This document shows, one piece after another, positions 26,882-35,557 of a stretch of 51,328 nt of DNA. This stretch comes from Gammaproteobacteria bacterium (GTDB lineage Bacteria > Pseudomonadota > Gammaproteobacteria > Pseudomonadales > Halieaceae): the NCBI GenBank assembly GCA_030433415.1, contig JAUIMF010000014.1, positions 1 to 51,328 of the forward strand, read 5' to 3'. Numbering within the stretch: position 1 is the stretch's first letter; the number at the start of each line of letters is the position of its first letter. Below the pieces are notes generated by a model. The model was not told where the DNA came from. It made no database searches and worked only from the letters and a program-made list of their open reading frames with translations. The position numbers and the translations under genes were made by a program.

Positions 26882-28093
26882 CTAGTCGACGGCACTTTCG
26901 GCAACGATTTGGTCAGACCAGAGCGTCGCGTCCTGATGCAAGGTGGCGAGGATTTCTCCCGACAGCGACAGGTCCTCTGGAAGTTGCGAAAAATCCGCCC
27001 GCTCCAACGCCTGGGCTACGCGCAGGGACAGACCTTTCGGACCGTCGTGTAGAACCAGCGCACCGCGCATCTCTGAGGACAGGGCGAACTTCTCGACCAC
27101 CTCTTCCATCGGGGCATCCATCAGGGCGTCGAGCACCGAGAACAGGCCCACGGTAAAGTACGACGCCTGGTCTTCAACATCACATTCGCGCGCATAAAGC
27201 TCACAGAACCGACCACGACGCAGGGCCATGGCGACCAACTCGACGGGGTGATCATCCATGCTGCTCATGGTGAGCAGTGTGACGATGTTGCGGATGGCCT
27301 CGCGGCCCAGGTAAACCACGCCTTCGCGGACGGACTCCACACGGCGGTTCAGGGCCGACGCTGCGGAGTTGACGTGGTTCAGTACCCTCAGCGAGAGCGT
27401 CACATCACGGCTCACCAGTTCGCTCAGGGTTTCGATGTCGATTTCGGGGTCGTTGATTTTCACCATCAATTGCATCAGGCCCAGCTTGCTCGCGGTGAGG
27501 CGCCGCCCCGACACGAGGTTGGGTTTGGCGAAGAAGTAGCCCTGAAAGTATTCGCAACCGAGTGCTGATAGTTCCTCGAATTCGTCGTTGGTCTCTACCT
27601 TCTCTGCCAGTACCTTGAAGCCCTGACGGCGCAGGCGCGAAATTGTGGCGCCCCAGTTGTCCCGCGCCAGCGCGGGAATTTCGAGCTTGACGATACTGAT
27701 GTGCGGCAGGATTGAGACGTAGGGGTCAATGTCCACTACATCGTCCAGGGCCAGTGTGAAGCCGCGGTCATACAGGGTTTTCACGCCCTTGCCGACGATA
27801 TCGGTGACTTCGACGTTTTCGAGGACTTCGAGGACAACACGGTCCGGCGGCAGCAGGAGCAGGTCCGGCTCCTGAAAAAAGCGCAACGGCAGATTGATAA
27901 ACGCTTTCTGGGTTCCCACCAGGCCGTCCAGGCCAATATCCGAACTGGTGGTCAGCACCTCGGCCGTGGCGTTCTCTTCGCAAAAGCTCTGGGGGGCGGA
28001 ATTCTGTGGTGAGTTCCGAAACAGCAGTTCGTAGGCGAATAGCTTCAGGTTGCGATCGAAGATGGGTTGCCGGGCGATGAAATACTGGGACAT
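26882..28093 (-). CDS. EAL-HDOD protein (YuxH/CdgJ type), EAL motif degenerate
   Basis: The 403-residue protein joins an N-terminal EAL-like domain (about 1-195) to an HDOD domain (about 200-390). It opens MSQYFIARQPIFDRNLKLFA, typical of this family. The EAL motif reads ELL (22-24) and the metal-binding DDFGTG segment reads LDDVVDID, so cyclic-di-GMP hydrolysis is unlikely. Vibrio CdgJ-type relatives influence motility without phosphodiesterase activity. AGAGG precedes its ATG. The upstream lamin-tail gene overlaps its first 49 bases. Confidence 0.88.
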   Translation of the reverse strand: MSQYFIARQPIFDRNLKLFAYELLFRNSPQNSAPQSFCEENATAEVLTTSSDIGLDGLVGTQKAFINLPLRFFQEPDLLLLPPDRVVLEVLENVEVTDIVGKGVKTLYDRGFTLALDDVVDIDPYVSILPHISIVKLEIPALARDNWGATISRLRRQGFKVLAEKVETNDEFEELSALGCEYFQGYFFAKPNLVSGRRLTASKLGLMQLMVKINDPEIDIETLSELVSRDVTLSLRVLNHVNSAASALNRRVESVREGVVYLGREAIRNIVTLLTMSSMDDHPVELVAMALRRGRFCELYARECDVEDQASYFTVGLFSVLDALMDAPMEEVVEKFALSSEMRGALVLHDGPKGLSLRVAQALERADFSQLPEDLSLSGEILATLHQDATLWSDQIVAESAVD

Positions 28094-28881
28094 GAAGCCT
28101 CTCTGGCCGAATCAGGCAGCGCGTGTCTTACCCATGGAATAGCCAACTCCAAGTGTGCGCCCAATGGACGGTAAAAGGAAAGGAACAGTGTCACAGATTG
28201 CAAAGCCTCAGCGCGACCCAATGCCAGCAGGCCGATTATCAGAAGTCCCAGGCTCGCTGGCGCCGCCACGGTGCCGCGGGGTGGAGAGGGTAGGATGCCT
28301 GCCCACTGCCCTGGGTCGGGCCGCGCTGCGATCCAGTCTGCGGCGGTGAATGGTGAGGTGGCATCCACCTTGAGCTGGAGAGAGAATCCGTCGCCATCGG
28401 CCTCGGTGGGCCAGGGGAGAGCGTCGTCGTAGGACACGGACCACAGGGGGTTCCCGGCGACGTCCTGCAGCGTGAGCGTTTCTCCACTATTTGATAGTGA
28501 GCCACCGAAGTCCAGAAGCGGCCCCGCGTAGTCGCTAAACACATCCAGAAAATCATCGGGCGAGCGCGCCGCTACCAGTACCTCACCCGCGCCAAGGCGT
28601 GTGCCCGGTGCCAGCAACAGATCGATGCCGGCGCCAAAGTGATAGCCCGACAGGTCCACCGTATCGGGACCAGTGTTGACCAGCTCGATGAATTCATCGG
28701 GATCGGAGCCGGCGGTAGGCCCGTTGTAGTGAATTTCTGAAAGCAGGATGGCAGCGTGGCCGGGTGCTGCCATCGCTGCCAGGGCGATGACGCAGGCGAG
28801 CACATGCATCAGGCCATCGGTGCGAAATGAGAAATTGCTGCGGTGCTGAAAGGCAGCGACAATACAGGGGAAGAAAAACAT
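28045..28881 (-). CDS. Exported lamin-tail-domain protein with an eroded PEP-CTERM-like tail
   Basis: The 278-residue protein has a hydrophobic signal at about residues 26-44 and a lamin-tail domain at 45-190 (ILLSEIHYNG, DEFIELVNTGPDTVDLSGYH). A strong GGAGGT six bases before the ATG at 28881 supports that start despite the long n-region; an ATG at 28809 is the alternative. Residues 205-222 (VAAPASLGLLIIGLLALG) look like a PEP-CTERM sorting helix, but instead of a short basic end the frame runs on for 56 unrelated residues into the EAL-HDOD gene. In the neighbouring frame a stop falls at 28208-28210, just where a sorting tail should end. A frameshift is likely. Confidence 0.7.
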   Translation of the reverse strand: MFFFPCIVAAFQHRSNFSFRTDGLMHVLACVIALAAMAAPGHAAILLSEIHYNGPTAGSDPDEFIELVNTGPDTVDLSGYHFGAGIDLLLAPGTRLGAGEVLVAARSPDDFLDVFSDYAGPLLDFGGSLSNSGETLTLQDVAGNPLWSVSYDDALPWPTEADGDGFSLQLKVDATSPFTAADWIAARPDPGQWAGILPSPPRGTVAAPASLGLLIIGLLALGRAEALQSVTLFLSFYRPLGAHLELAIPWVRHALPDSAREASCPSISSPGNPSSIAT

Positions 28882-28979
28882 AGGGTGACCTCCGTAGCGC
28901 GAAGGTCAAGCATCGCAGTGAGACACGGCTGAGCCCACGTCAGGGTCGGTCCGGTTTCATCCATTGTTGCCCGAAGTAA

Positions 28980-30101
28980 TCAGCACGGTGTGAGCACCCG
29001 GTTTGAAGGCGAGAGTGTGCCGTCCCTGCCGTAACCGAAAGCCGTGAGTTCCGCGCCCATCCAGCGCCAGGCTCGCTCGGCTTCGCGGGGCGCCAGGGTC
29101 TCGCGCCATTCCTGTACCTGCCCCCGCCGTACGATATGTTCCGCACTTTCTCCCGGCGCGCGGCCTCCGCTGGCAACGCGAAAATCCGTGGCGGCGCGAA
29201 TCGACTCAACAACCGTATCGTCGCAAGGTAGCTGCAGGTGTTGCAGGAGCAGGCGGCAGGTGCCGGCAAAATCCCGTCGCAGATCTTCGTACCGCAGCAC
29301 CGTGACTTCACCCCGTTCGGCGTGGCCAGCGAGTTTGGCGGCGCGTACGGACCAGGCCAACGCACGACGGCGCGCTCCACGCCCGGCGACGCGCCACGGG
29401 GCATCGCGTTTGCGCATGAGCGCTTCGTAATGCTGTGCCGAGATCGCCGCATCACGACCATCGCGCACAATCGCCAGGCAGGTACTGCGCGGACTCAGTC
29501 GTTGCAGGTGCCGAAGCTGCATCACCTGGTCCGCGGCCTTGGTAACGAGCGTTGTCGGCGGCTCTATCTGCGCCTGCAGCATGGCGAAGAAGGCGAGTAC
29601 CGAATCTGTGGCATCGCCGTCGCGATGCACCTGGGTCATCAGCGTTTTCAGATCGGAGCGGCGGATGCTCTGCACGCCCAGGGGGCGCTGTAGCGATTGC
29701 GGGTCAAGAGAAGGCGCCCTTTCGTCCCGCAGGCGCAGATCACCCATGCGTAGCAGTTGATCGATAAGCGGGTCCAGATCGTCGGTTGCCAGCTGCGCGG
29801 CCTGTATTTGCAGGTCCTCGCCCATCAGGGGCAGCCAGCCGCGCCCGAGAAAAAAGTCGCGAAAACGCTGCTCCGCCGGGCAGGGGTAAGAGGATTCAAG
29901 CGCGGTGATCCACGCCTCGTGCTGGGGCTGGCGTCGCAGGTAGTCCCGGGCGAGTTGTGGCAGTCTGCGTGGACGGTGATCCAGTGGGAATACGGTTCGC
30001 AACGGATCGAATTCGCGCCAGGCGATGACTTGCGGGTGTGCCGCCAGCATCTGTAACAGCCAGCTGGTTCCGCATTTGTACAGACCGACGATGTGAATCA
30101 T
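28980..30101 (-). CDS. Sulfotransferase family protein
   Basis: The 373-residue protein opens with MIHIVGLYKCGTSWLLQML, the 5'-phosphosulfate loop (KxGTSWL), and has CLAIVRDGRDAAIS near residues 208-221 for the 3'-phosphate of PAPS. Basic stretches and an RYEDLRRDF segment are typical of the family. No signal or membrane segment is present. It begins 22 bases after the end of the upstream HDOD gene and is probably co-transcribed. The acceptor is unknown. A 98-base gap separates it from the lamin-tail gene. Confidence 0.8.
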   Translation of the reverse strand: MIHIVGLYKCGTSWLLQMLAAHPQVIAWREFDPLRTVFPLDHRPRRLPQLARDYLRRQPQHEAWITALESSYPCPAEQRFRDFFLGRGWLPLMGEDLQIQAAQLATDDLDPLIDQLLRMGDLRLRDERAPSLDPQSLQRPLGVQSIRRSDLKTLMTQVHRDGDATDSVLAFFAMLQAQIEPPTTLVTKAADQVMQLRHLQRLSPRSTCLAIVRDGRDAAISAQHYEALMRKRDAPWRVAGRGARRRALAWSVRAAKLAGHAERGEVTVLRYEDLRRDFAGTCRLLLQHLQLPCDDTVVESIRAATDFRVASGGRAPGESAEHIVRRGQVQEWRETLAPREAERAWRWMGAELTAFGYGRDGTLSPSNRVLTPC

Positions 30102-30123
30102 CGCGAGAAGGGTGCCAGGGGTT

Positions 30124-31065
30124 TCAGCCGCTCAGTGCCTCGACCATGGACTGCAATTCATCTTTATTGTCGTGGAGCTGCTGCGCCAGTTTTTCGCCAT
30201 TCATGCGCATGCGTGCCAGGGCATCGGAGTTGCCGATTGCTTCGAGGTTCCCCGGTCCGCCGCGCACAATGCGACAGGCGATGTGGAGGATGTCGCTGAG
30301 GTCCGCCGCCTGTATGCGATCCCGCTCGCTGATCTCTTGCTCATCGACGCCCTGGGCAATCGATTCGGGGAAGTTCCAGGACTCTACGATGGCTCGAGCT
30401 ACACCGGTATGCCACTGGGCCACGAGACTTTCGAGAGACGCGCGGTCCGCGAACAGCTCGGGATGGTCCGAGGCCTTCATAAAGATGTAGTACTTGCCGA
30501 CCGCGCTTAACAGCCCTGCGAGCATCGCCTCGTCCGGTTTGCGGATAGAACTCACATCTTTGCTGAGCACGTAGGCCACGGCGGCGATCTGCACGCTTTC
30601 GCGACGAAGGCGGTTCAGGTCGTCGATGCAGGGACTGCCCGGCGCGGCCCGAAAGGCCTCGCGAGCGGCAAACGACACGGCGGCGTTCTGTACCATGTCC
30701 ATGCCCACGCGAGAGATTGCCGTGGGTATGTCGGTGACCTCCATGGGGCCCCGGCGCATCAATGCGGAATTGGCCATGCGCATAAGCCGTGCCGCCAGCG
30801 CAGGTTCTGTGGCCACGATGGCAGCGAGGCTTTGCACGTCGCCATCGGGGTCGCGAATGCATTCCTGGACTTTGAGCGCGGTGTCGGGGAACGGTGGTAG
30901 ATCAAATTCGCCCTTTGCCAGATCCAGGCCAAGTTGCCGCACAAACTGGAAGGCGGCGCTGTCCTGGAGCGCGGGTTTCGGTGCGCTGCGGGAAGCATCG
31001 CCGTCCTCGGAATCTTTAAACGGATTGACGCTCTGAGACGGTGCGTCTTTACCCATTGTGCTCAT
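30124..31065 (-). CDS. HDOD-domain protein, copy 2
   Basis: This 313-residue paralogue of the 25829-26671 protein has an extra polar N-terminus of about 35 residues (MSTMGKDAPSQSVNPFKD) before the shared FQFVRQLG core. The HDOD landmarks FDLPPFPDTALKVQE, LMRMANSALMRRG and AISRVGMDMVQNAAV are nearly unchanged. GAGGT precedes the ATG. It heads a minus-strand group ending in copy 1, so the two copies flank the sulfotransferase, lamin-tail and EAL-HDOD genes. Confidence 0.85.
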   Translation of the reverse strand: MSTMGKDAPSQSVNPFKDSEDGDASRSAPKPALQDSAAFQFVRQLGLDLAKGEFDLPPFPDTALKVQECIRDPDGDVQSLAAIVATEPALAARLMRMANSALMRRGPMEVTDIPTAISRVGMDMVQNAAVSFAAREAFRAAPGSPCIDDLNRLRRESVQIAAVAYVLSKDVSSIRKPDEAMLAGLLSAVGKYYIFMKASDHPELFADRASLESLVAQWHTGVARAIVESWNFPESIAQGVDEQEISERDRIQAADLSDILHIACRIVRGGPGNLEAIGNSDALARMRMNGEKLAQQLHDNKDELQSMVEALSG

Positions 31066-31130
31066 GCGCGACCTCGCTGTGACACCCGTGACAGGGTCCT
31101 CAAGTATAGCTGTTGGCGCCGGTTATTTGG

Positions 31131-31160
31131 TTGACTTGATGCAGGTAAATGACCGATAGT
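31131..31160 (+). promoter_or_regulatory. Candidate promoter of the SulP-USP operon
   Basis: TTGACT (31131-31136), an 18-base spacer and GATAGT (31155-31160) form a plausible sigma70 promoter in the 219-base divergent gap before the transporter gene. The implied leader is about 115 bases. Confidence 0.45.
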
Positions 31161-31284
31161 CGCGCGCCTCTCCCGGCGGAGGCCTGCTGTTCGTACGGCG
31201 CCTCACGCCAACAATCATAACGAAGAAACCAGGGACCATTGCGCAGCCATCGGTGCGCGCGATGGCGGTGTGCTTTGTAAATCA

Positions 31285-32778
31285 ATGGAAATGAATGTGT
31301 TAAGGCAATTGCAGCAGGACTGGTTCGGCAACGTCCGCAACGATCTACTCGCCGGGCTGGTGGTGGCCCTGGCCCTGATTCCCGAGGCCATCGCCTTCTC
31401 GATCATCGCGGGCGTTGACCCCAAGGTTGGCCTCTACGCCTCGTTCTGCATCGCGGTTGTCATCGCCTTTGCGGGCGGGCGTCCCGGCATGATTTCGGCG
31501 GCTACCGGCGCCATGGCGCTGGTGATGGTGACGCTGGTCAAAGAGCACGGCTTGCAGTACCTGCTGGCAGCCACAGTACTCACGGGCGTTCTACAGATCA
31601 TTGCCGGACTCATCAATCTGGGCTCGCTGATGCGTTTTGTGTCGCGCTCGGTCGTGACCGGGTTCGTAAATGCCCTGGCGATCCTGATATTCATGGCCCA
31701 GCTACCAGAACTTATCGATGTGAGCTGGCACGTGTACGCCATGACGGCCGCGGGCCTGGGCATTATCTATGGCTTGCCGATGTTGACGCGGGCCGTGCCC
31801 TCGCCGCTGGTTACGATCGTCGTGCTGTCGATCATCGCGATTGCCCTGGATCTGGATATTCGCCGCGTGGGTGACATGGGCGAACTGCCCGACAGCCTGC
31901 CGGTGTTCCTGTTGCCGCAGGTGCCCCTCAATCTGGATACGCTGCTGATCATTCTGCCGTTCTCGCTCACGCTCACGGTGGTGGGCCTGCTCGAATCCCT
32001 GATGACCGCCACCATCGTGGACGATCTTACCGATACCAAAAGCGACAAGAACCGTGAATGCGTCGGGCAGGGTGTCGCCAATATTGCCTGTGGCTTTATC
32101 GGCGGCATGGCCGGTTGCGCGATGATCGGCCAGTCGGTGATCAACGTGAAGTCCGGCGGGCGCGGTCGCTTGTCGACCTTCAGCGCCGGTGTGTTTTTGT
32201 TGCTGATGGTGGTGTTTCTGGGCGATTGGGTCGGACAGATCCCCATGGCCGCCCTGGTTGCCGTGATGATCATGGTGTCGATTGGTACCTTTAACTGGGC
32301 ATCCATTCGGGATTTGCGGTCGCATCCCAAAAGTTCCAGCACAGTCATGCTGGCCACCGTGGCGGTCACTGTGGCGACGCACGATCTCGCCATGGGCGTG
32401 CTCACCGGCGTGTTGCTGTCGGGCTTTTTCTTTGCCCACAAAGTAGGGCAGATTTTTTATGTGCGCTCTATGGCCGAGGACGACGGGCGAACTCGCACCT
32501 ACAACATCTTTGGTCAGGTCTTCTTCGCCAGCGCCGATCGCTTTGCCAACGCCTTTGATTACCAGGAGGTGATCGACCACGTGCGCATCGATGTAAGCCG
32601 CGCGCACTTCTGGGATATCACGGCGATCAGTGCGCTGGACAAGGTGGTGATGAAATTCCGCCGCGAGGGAACCACCACCGAAGTGATCGGATTGAATGAG
32701 GCCAGCGCCACCATGATCGATCGCTTTGCGGTGCACGATAAGCCAGGTAGCGAACGCGACCTGCTGCTGGAGCACTGA
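31285..32778 (+). CDS. SulP-family anion transporter with STAS domain
   Basis: The protein of 497 residues has the SulP membrane core (about 10-12 helices, residues 15-400) with [34 protein letters not shown] and [16 protein letters not shown], then a cytosolic STAS domain (about 410-497). SulP members carry sulfate, bicarbonate or dicarboxylates. The compact size and the presence of a universal stress protein next door are seen in BicA-like bicarbonate transporters too, so the substrate is open. Start choice is uncertain (ATG at 31285 or 31291; no strong ribosome site). The next gene begins three bases after its stop. Confidence 0.85.
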   Translation: MEMNVLRQLQQDWFGNVRNDLLAGLVVALALIPEAIAFSIIAGVDPKVGLYASFCIAVVIAFAGGRPGMISAATGAMALVMVTLVKEHGLQYLLAATVLTGVLQIIAGLINLGSLMRFVSRSVVTGFVNALAILIFMAQLPELIDVSWHVYAMTAAGLGIIYGLPMLTRAVPSPLVTIVVLSIIAIALDLDIRRVGDMGELPDSLPVFLLPQVPLNLDTLLIILPFSLTLTVVGLLESLMTATIVDDLTDTKSDKNRECVGQGVANIACGFIGGMAGCAMIGQSVINVKSGGRGRLSTFSAGVFLLLMVVFLGDWVGQIPMAALVAVMIMVSIGTFNWASIRDLRSHPKSSSTVMLATVAVTVATHDLAMGVLTGVLLSGFFFAHKVGQIFYVRSMAEDDGRTRTYNIFGQVFFASADRFANAFDYQEVIDHVRIDVSRAHFWDITAISALDKVVMKFRREGTTTEVIGLNEASATMIDRFAVHDKPGSERDLLLEH

Positions 32779-32781
32779 GCG

Positions 32782-33642
32782 ATGAATGACAACCGAGTAC
32801 TGGCCTGCGTCGATCAGTCGCTGTACGCCGACAACGTGCTGGACGCAGCCACCTGGGCAGCGAATCGCATCGATGCGCCCCTGGAACTGCTGCACGTGAT
32901 TGACCGTCACCAGACACCACCGTCGGGCGAGGATCACAGCGGCGCGATCGGTTTTGATGCGCAGGAGCGTCTGCTGGATCAGCTCAGCGCGGAGGATGAG
33001 CAGCGCAGCCTGCAGGCCCGGGAGCAGGGCCGGGAACTGCTGCGTCGCCAGCGCGAGCGCGCGGTGGAAGCCGGCGTGAGCGATGTGGATATTCGCCTGC
33101 GCTACGGCGCCCTCGAAGAGGCGCTGGCGGAGCGTGAAGAAGCTGTGCGACTGGTGGTGCTGGGTCGGCGCGGTGAAGCGGCGGCGATAACCCAGCGCGC
33201 CCTGGGGCGTAACGTCGAAAGCCTGGTGCGTGCCCTGCACCGGCCGATTCTTGCTGTGACCGATAGTTTTCGTCCGCCTCAGCGGGCGATGTTCGCCTTT
33301 GATGGCGGTGCGGTGACCCGTCGGGGGGTTGAGATGGTCGCTGCCAGTCCCCTGTTCAAAGGTATTCCGATCCTGCTGCTGATGTCAGGCAAGGCCAGCA
33401 GCGATTCGCAAAAGAAACTGGCCTGGGCGCAGGAGCATCTCGCCAGCGGTGGGCTGGATGTGGATGCCCTGCTGTTACCCGGCGATGCCGAAACCGTGAT
33501 TGCGCGTACCGCTCTGGATCGGGCGGTGGACCTGTTGATTATGGGGGCGTTCGGGCACTCACCCCTGCGCAGCCTGCTGTTCGGGTCAAAGACCGCGGAT
33601 CTGTTGCGTTCGTCGACGATGCCGACATTGCTGCTCCGCTGA
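32782..33642 (+). CDS. Tandem universal stress protein
   Basis: The 286-residue protein contains two UspA-like domains. The first (about 1-150) starts with NRVLACVDQSLYADNVLDAA and has LVVLGRRGEAA and LVRALHRPILAVTD. The second (about 160-286) ends MGAFGHSPLRSLLFGSKTADLL with the usual G-x-x-G-x9-G(S/T) like turn. Spacing of three bases to the SulP gene indicates one transcript. It may regulate or respond to the transporter. Confidence 0.88.
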   Translation: MNDNRVLACVDQSLYADNVLDAATWAANRIDAPLELLHVIDRHQTPPSGEDHSGAIGFDAQERLLDQLSAEDEQRSLQAREQGRELLRRQRERAVEAGVSDVDIRLRYGALEEALAEREEAVRLVVLGRRGEAAAITQRALGRNVESLVRALHRPILAVTDSFRPPQRAMFAFDGGAVTRRGVEMVAASPLFKGIPILLLMSGKASSDSQKKLAWAQEHLASGGLDVDALLLPGDAETVIARTALDRAVDLLIMGAFGHSPLRSLLFGSKTADLLRSSTMPTLLLR

Positions 33643-33725
33643 GGCGCTGTGGCTCCGCTGAATTGAGTTAGTTTGGGGCTGTGCGGCTTCGGGCGCTTAG
33701 ACGGACAACAGGAGGGCGACAGATA

Positions 33726-33754
33726 TTGACTTGCCCCCAGTGAATGGGCAGAAT
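33726..33754 (+). promoter_or_regulatory. Promoter of tRNA-Met
   Basis: TTGACT (33726-33731), a 17-base spacer and CAGAAT (33749-33754) are followed by a GC-rich discriminator, the pattern of growth-rate-controlled stable RNA promoters. The leader to the tRNA holds a small CCCCT/AGGGG hairpin. Confidence 0.65.
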
Positions 33755-33792
33755 TCGCGTCCCCTGCAACAGGGGTCGCAGATAGCGCTTGT

Positions 33793-33869
33793 GGCTACGT
33801 AGCTCAGCTGGTTAGAGCACAGCATTCATAATGCTGGGGTCGGTGGTTCAAGTCCACCCGTAGCTACCA
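33793..33869 (+). tRNA. tRNA-Met (CAU)
   Basis: The 77-base cloverleaf includes an encoded CCA end. The anticodon loop TTCATAA places CAT at 33827-33829 on a CAGCA/TGCTG stem. The T arm is GGTGG/CCACC around TTCAAGT. The acceptor GGCTACG pairs with CGTAGCT, leaving a G-U at the first pair where E. coli elongator tRNA-Met has G-C. The D arm AGCTCAGCTGGTTAGAGC is standard. The body resembles elongator tRNA-Met more than the initiator. Confidence 0.95.
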
Positions 33870-33922
33870 TTTTCTTCCTTCAAAATCAGCAGCTTAGGCA
33901 AAGCTCAAAGGGCTCCACCATT

Positions 33923-35029
33923 TCAGGGCTCTACCATGCGAAACAGGCTGCGAGCACGAAGGCTACCATCCTGCCAGTAAACGATGGCAGCGCCTTTTTC
34001 GACGCGTTCGATGAGTAATACGTCGCCTGCCGTTTTCGGCCAGGCAGGTTCATCGACGTAGCCTAATGCGCCGCTATCGACGGGCAATACTTTCCAGGCT
34101 TCCAATGCGCGCACAATTTGCTGTACGTCGACATCTGCGGTGTCTTCAACGGCGTGCGCCCAGGTGCCGGCTCGGCAAAGCAGAATGCCGCGGTCGTCGG
34201 TGGCGGGCTCGCGTGTCTGCGCTACGATATCAAGCGCGTTGTCACCGTCGATGTCCAGGCTCAATAGCCTTGGCAGCACACGCGCCGCCAGCTCCGTGTC
34301 ACCCATCCCGCGTAGGCACGCTCCGAGCTGCTCGCGGTCAGCGTCGCTGTAGTGGGGATTGGCAGCGTCAATGGCACTGCGACTGGCGGCCAGCGCCGAC
34401 GCCCATTGTTGTTCGTCCACAATGCTTGGTTGCGGTAGCGTCAGGCAGGCCTGAAACTTTAGATACGTCATGCGAGCCTGTTCGCCCCTGGCAAGGTCGG
34501 AAAGCCCCATGTCGAGGATACGAAGCCAGCCCCGGCCCGGCGCTTCCGGTAGCTCGGTGGCGCTGGAGCTGAGTGCCTCTCTGGGTGGACGAAAGCCTCC
34601 GGTACCGGTAAGTGCAGGTTCGAACTGAAACAAACGAAGTTGCTGCGGCGCGTTGAGCTCGCCGGTATTGACTCGCGTGTTGTCATCGCTGCGAAAATGC
34701 CAGCCGAAGAGATCGCGTGGGTTCACCGGCAGCATAAATGGCGGCGTTACCGCTGTCAGGTCTATCTGACCCTCGGGTTCCGGTCGGTCGAACACGCGCA
34801 GGGTCCAGCCGGCGTCCGCTCCAACCAGCGCAAACTGCCAGCCATAGGGCAGGTCCTGTCGATACTCGTGCGCACCATATACCTCGGCAAAGCGATCGTC
34901 GCCAGTCTCGCTGTCTGCGGCAGGAATCGGGATCGCCAGTCGCTCAGCCGTACTGGTACACGGCAACGGCGGAGCCGCGTTGCCGGAAACCGCGCTAAAT
35001 AGAAACGCTGCCAGCGTCAGCCAGCGCAC
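33923..35029 (-). CDS. Exported protein of unknown function
   Basis: The 368-residue protein has a clear signal peptide (MRWLTLAAFLFSAVSGNA). I recognise no domain. The middle contains LRLFQFEPALTGTGGF and the second half is Asp-rich with LLSLDIDGDNALDIVAQT, which resembles an FG-GAP or EF-hand-like calcium loop (DIDGDNALD). It ends DVLLIERVEKGAAIVYWQDGSLRARS in a beta-rich segment. It follows a lipoprotein gene by four bases and is the last gene of a three-gene minus-strand unit next to tRNA-Met. Confidence 0.7.
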   Translation of the reverse strand: MRWLTLAAFLFSAVSGNAAPPLPCTSTAERLAIPIPAADSETGDDRFAEVYGAHEYRQDLPYGWQFALVGADAGWTLRVFDRPEPEGQIDLTAVTPPFMLPVNPRDLFGWHFRSDDNTRVNTGELNAPQQLRLFQFEPALTGTGGFRPPREALSSSATELPEAPGRGWLRILDMGLSDLARGEQARMTYLKFQACLTLPQPSIVDEQQWASALAASRSAIDAANPHYSDADREQLGACLRGMGDTELAARVLPRLLSLDIDGDNALDIVAQTREPATDDRGILLCRAGTWAHAVEDTADVDVQQIVRALEAWKVLPVDSGALGYVDEPAWPKTAGDVLLIERVEKGAAIVYWQDGSLRARSLFRMVEP

Positions 35030-35033
35030 AGGG

Positions 35034-35543
35034 TCAGGAGCCGGTGCGCATTGTTGATATCTGCACGCTGGAGCCGCCAGGGGTCGGCAGCATAGTGATA
35101 CTGGCGCGCCGCTGAGGTTTGCTGAATGTCAGCGAGTGCATTTGACCCTGCTGACTGGTCTGGTCCAGGCTCCAGCCGTTGGCGGTCATCTCGGCTTCGA
35201 ACCAGCCCGCCAAAGCGCCACCCGCCTCACTGGAGATGCCGGATACAATGCCGCCTCCGGGTATCGGCGCGCTGGTGTTGACGGTGAGGGTGCCGGGCAG
35301 TGGGATGTCATCAGGAAGCGTGTCCGGGCGACCAATGTTCTTTCCCGCCGTGACCCCGGCGCGCCCGACGTTCTCCAGTACGACATTCTCTTCCCCGGTT
35401 TCCGGATCGATGGTCACTGACACATCGGCGTTGATGCCGCGGCTGTCGAGTTCGTCCTGAATTTGTTGGGCGCGGTCATTGTCGCTGCCACCGCACGCGG
35501 TCAGCAGACTAAGCATGAGCCCCGCGGGTACGAATCGGTTCAT
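35034..35543 (-). CDS. Lipoprotein of unknown function
   Basis: The 169-residue protein starts MNRFVPAGLMLSLLTACGG with a lipobox (LTAC), so it should be lipid-anchored in the periplasm. The mature N-terminus has a charged helix (NDRAQQIQDELDSRG), then a beta-rich domain with SVTIDPETGEENVVLEN, and a C-terminal half with WFEAEMTANGWSL and SLTFSKPQRRASITM. That second half resembles a small domain often seen in lipoproteins of unknown role. AGGAA precedes the ATG. Confidence 0.75.
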   Translation of the reverse strand: MNRFVPAGLMLSLLTACGGSDNDRAQQIQDELDSRGINADVSVTIDPETGEENVVLENVGRAGVTAGKNIGRPDTLPDDIPLPGTLTVNTSAPIPGGGIVSGISSEAGGALAGWFEAEMTANGWSLDQTSQQGQMHSLTFSKPQRRASITMLPTPGGSSVQISTMRTGS

Positions 35544-35557
35544 GGCTGGTATTCCTG

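Noticed and set aside
31702..33240. 512-codon minus-strand frame opposite the SulP and stress protein genes
   Set aside because: Mirror frame, rich in His, Gln and Arg, no family features.
33630..33662. Short direct repeat GCTCCGCTGA at the end of the stress protein gene
   Set aside because: Ten bases twice; too short to mean a mobile element or att site.
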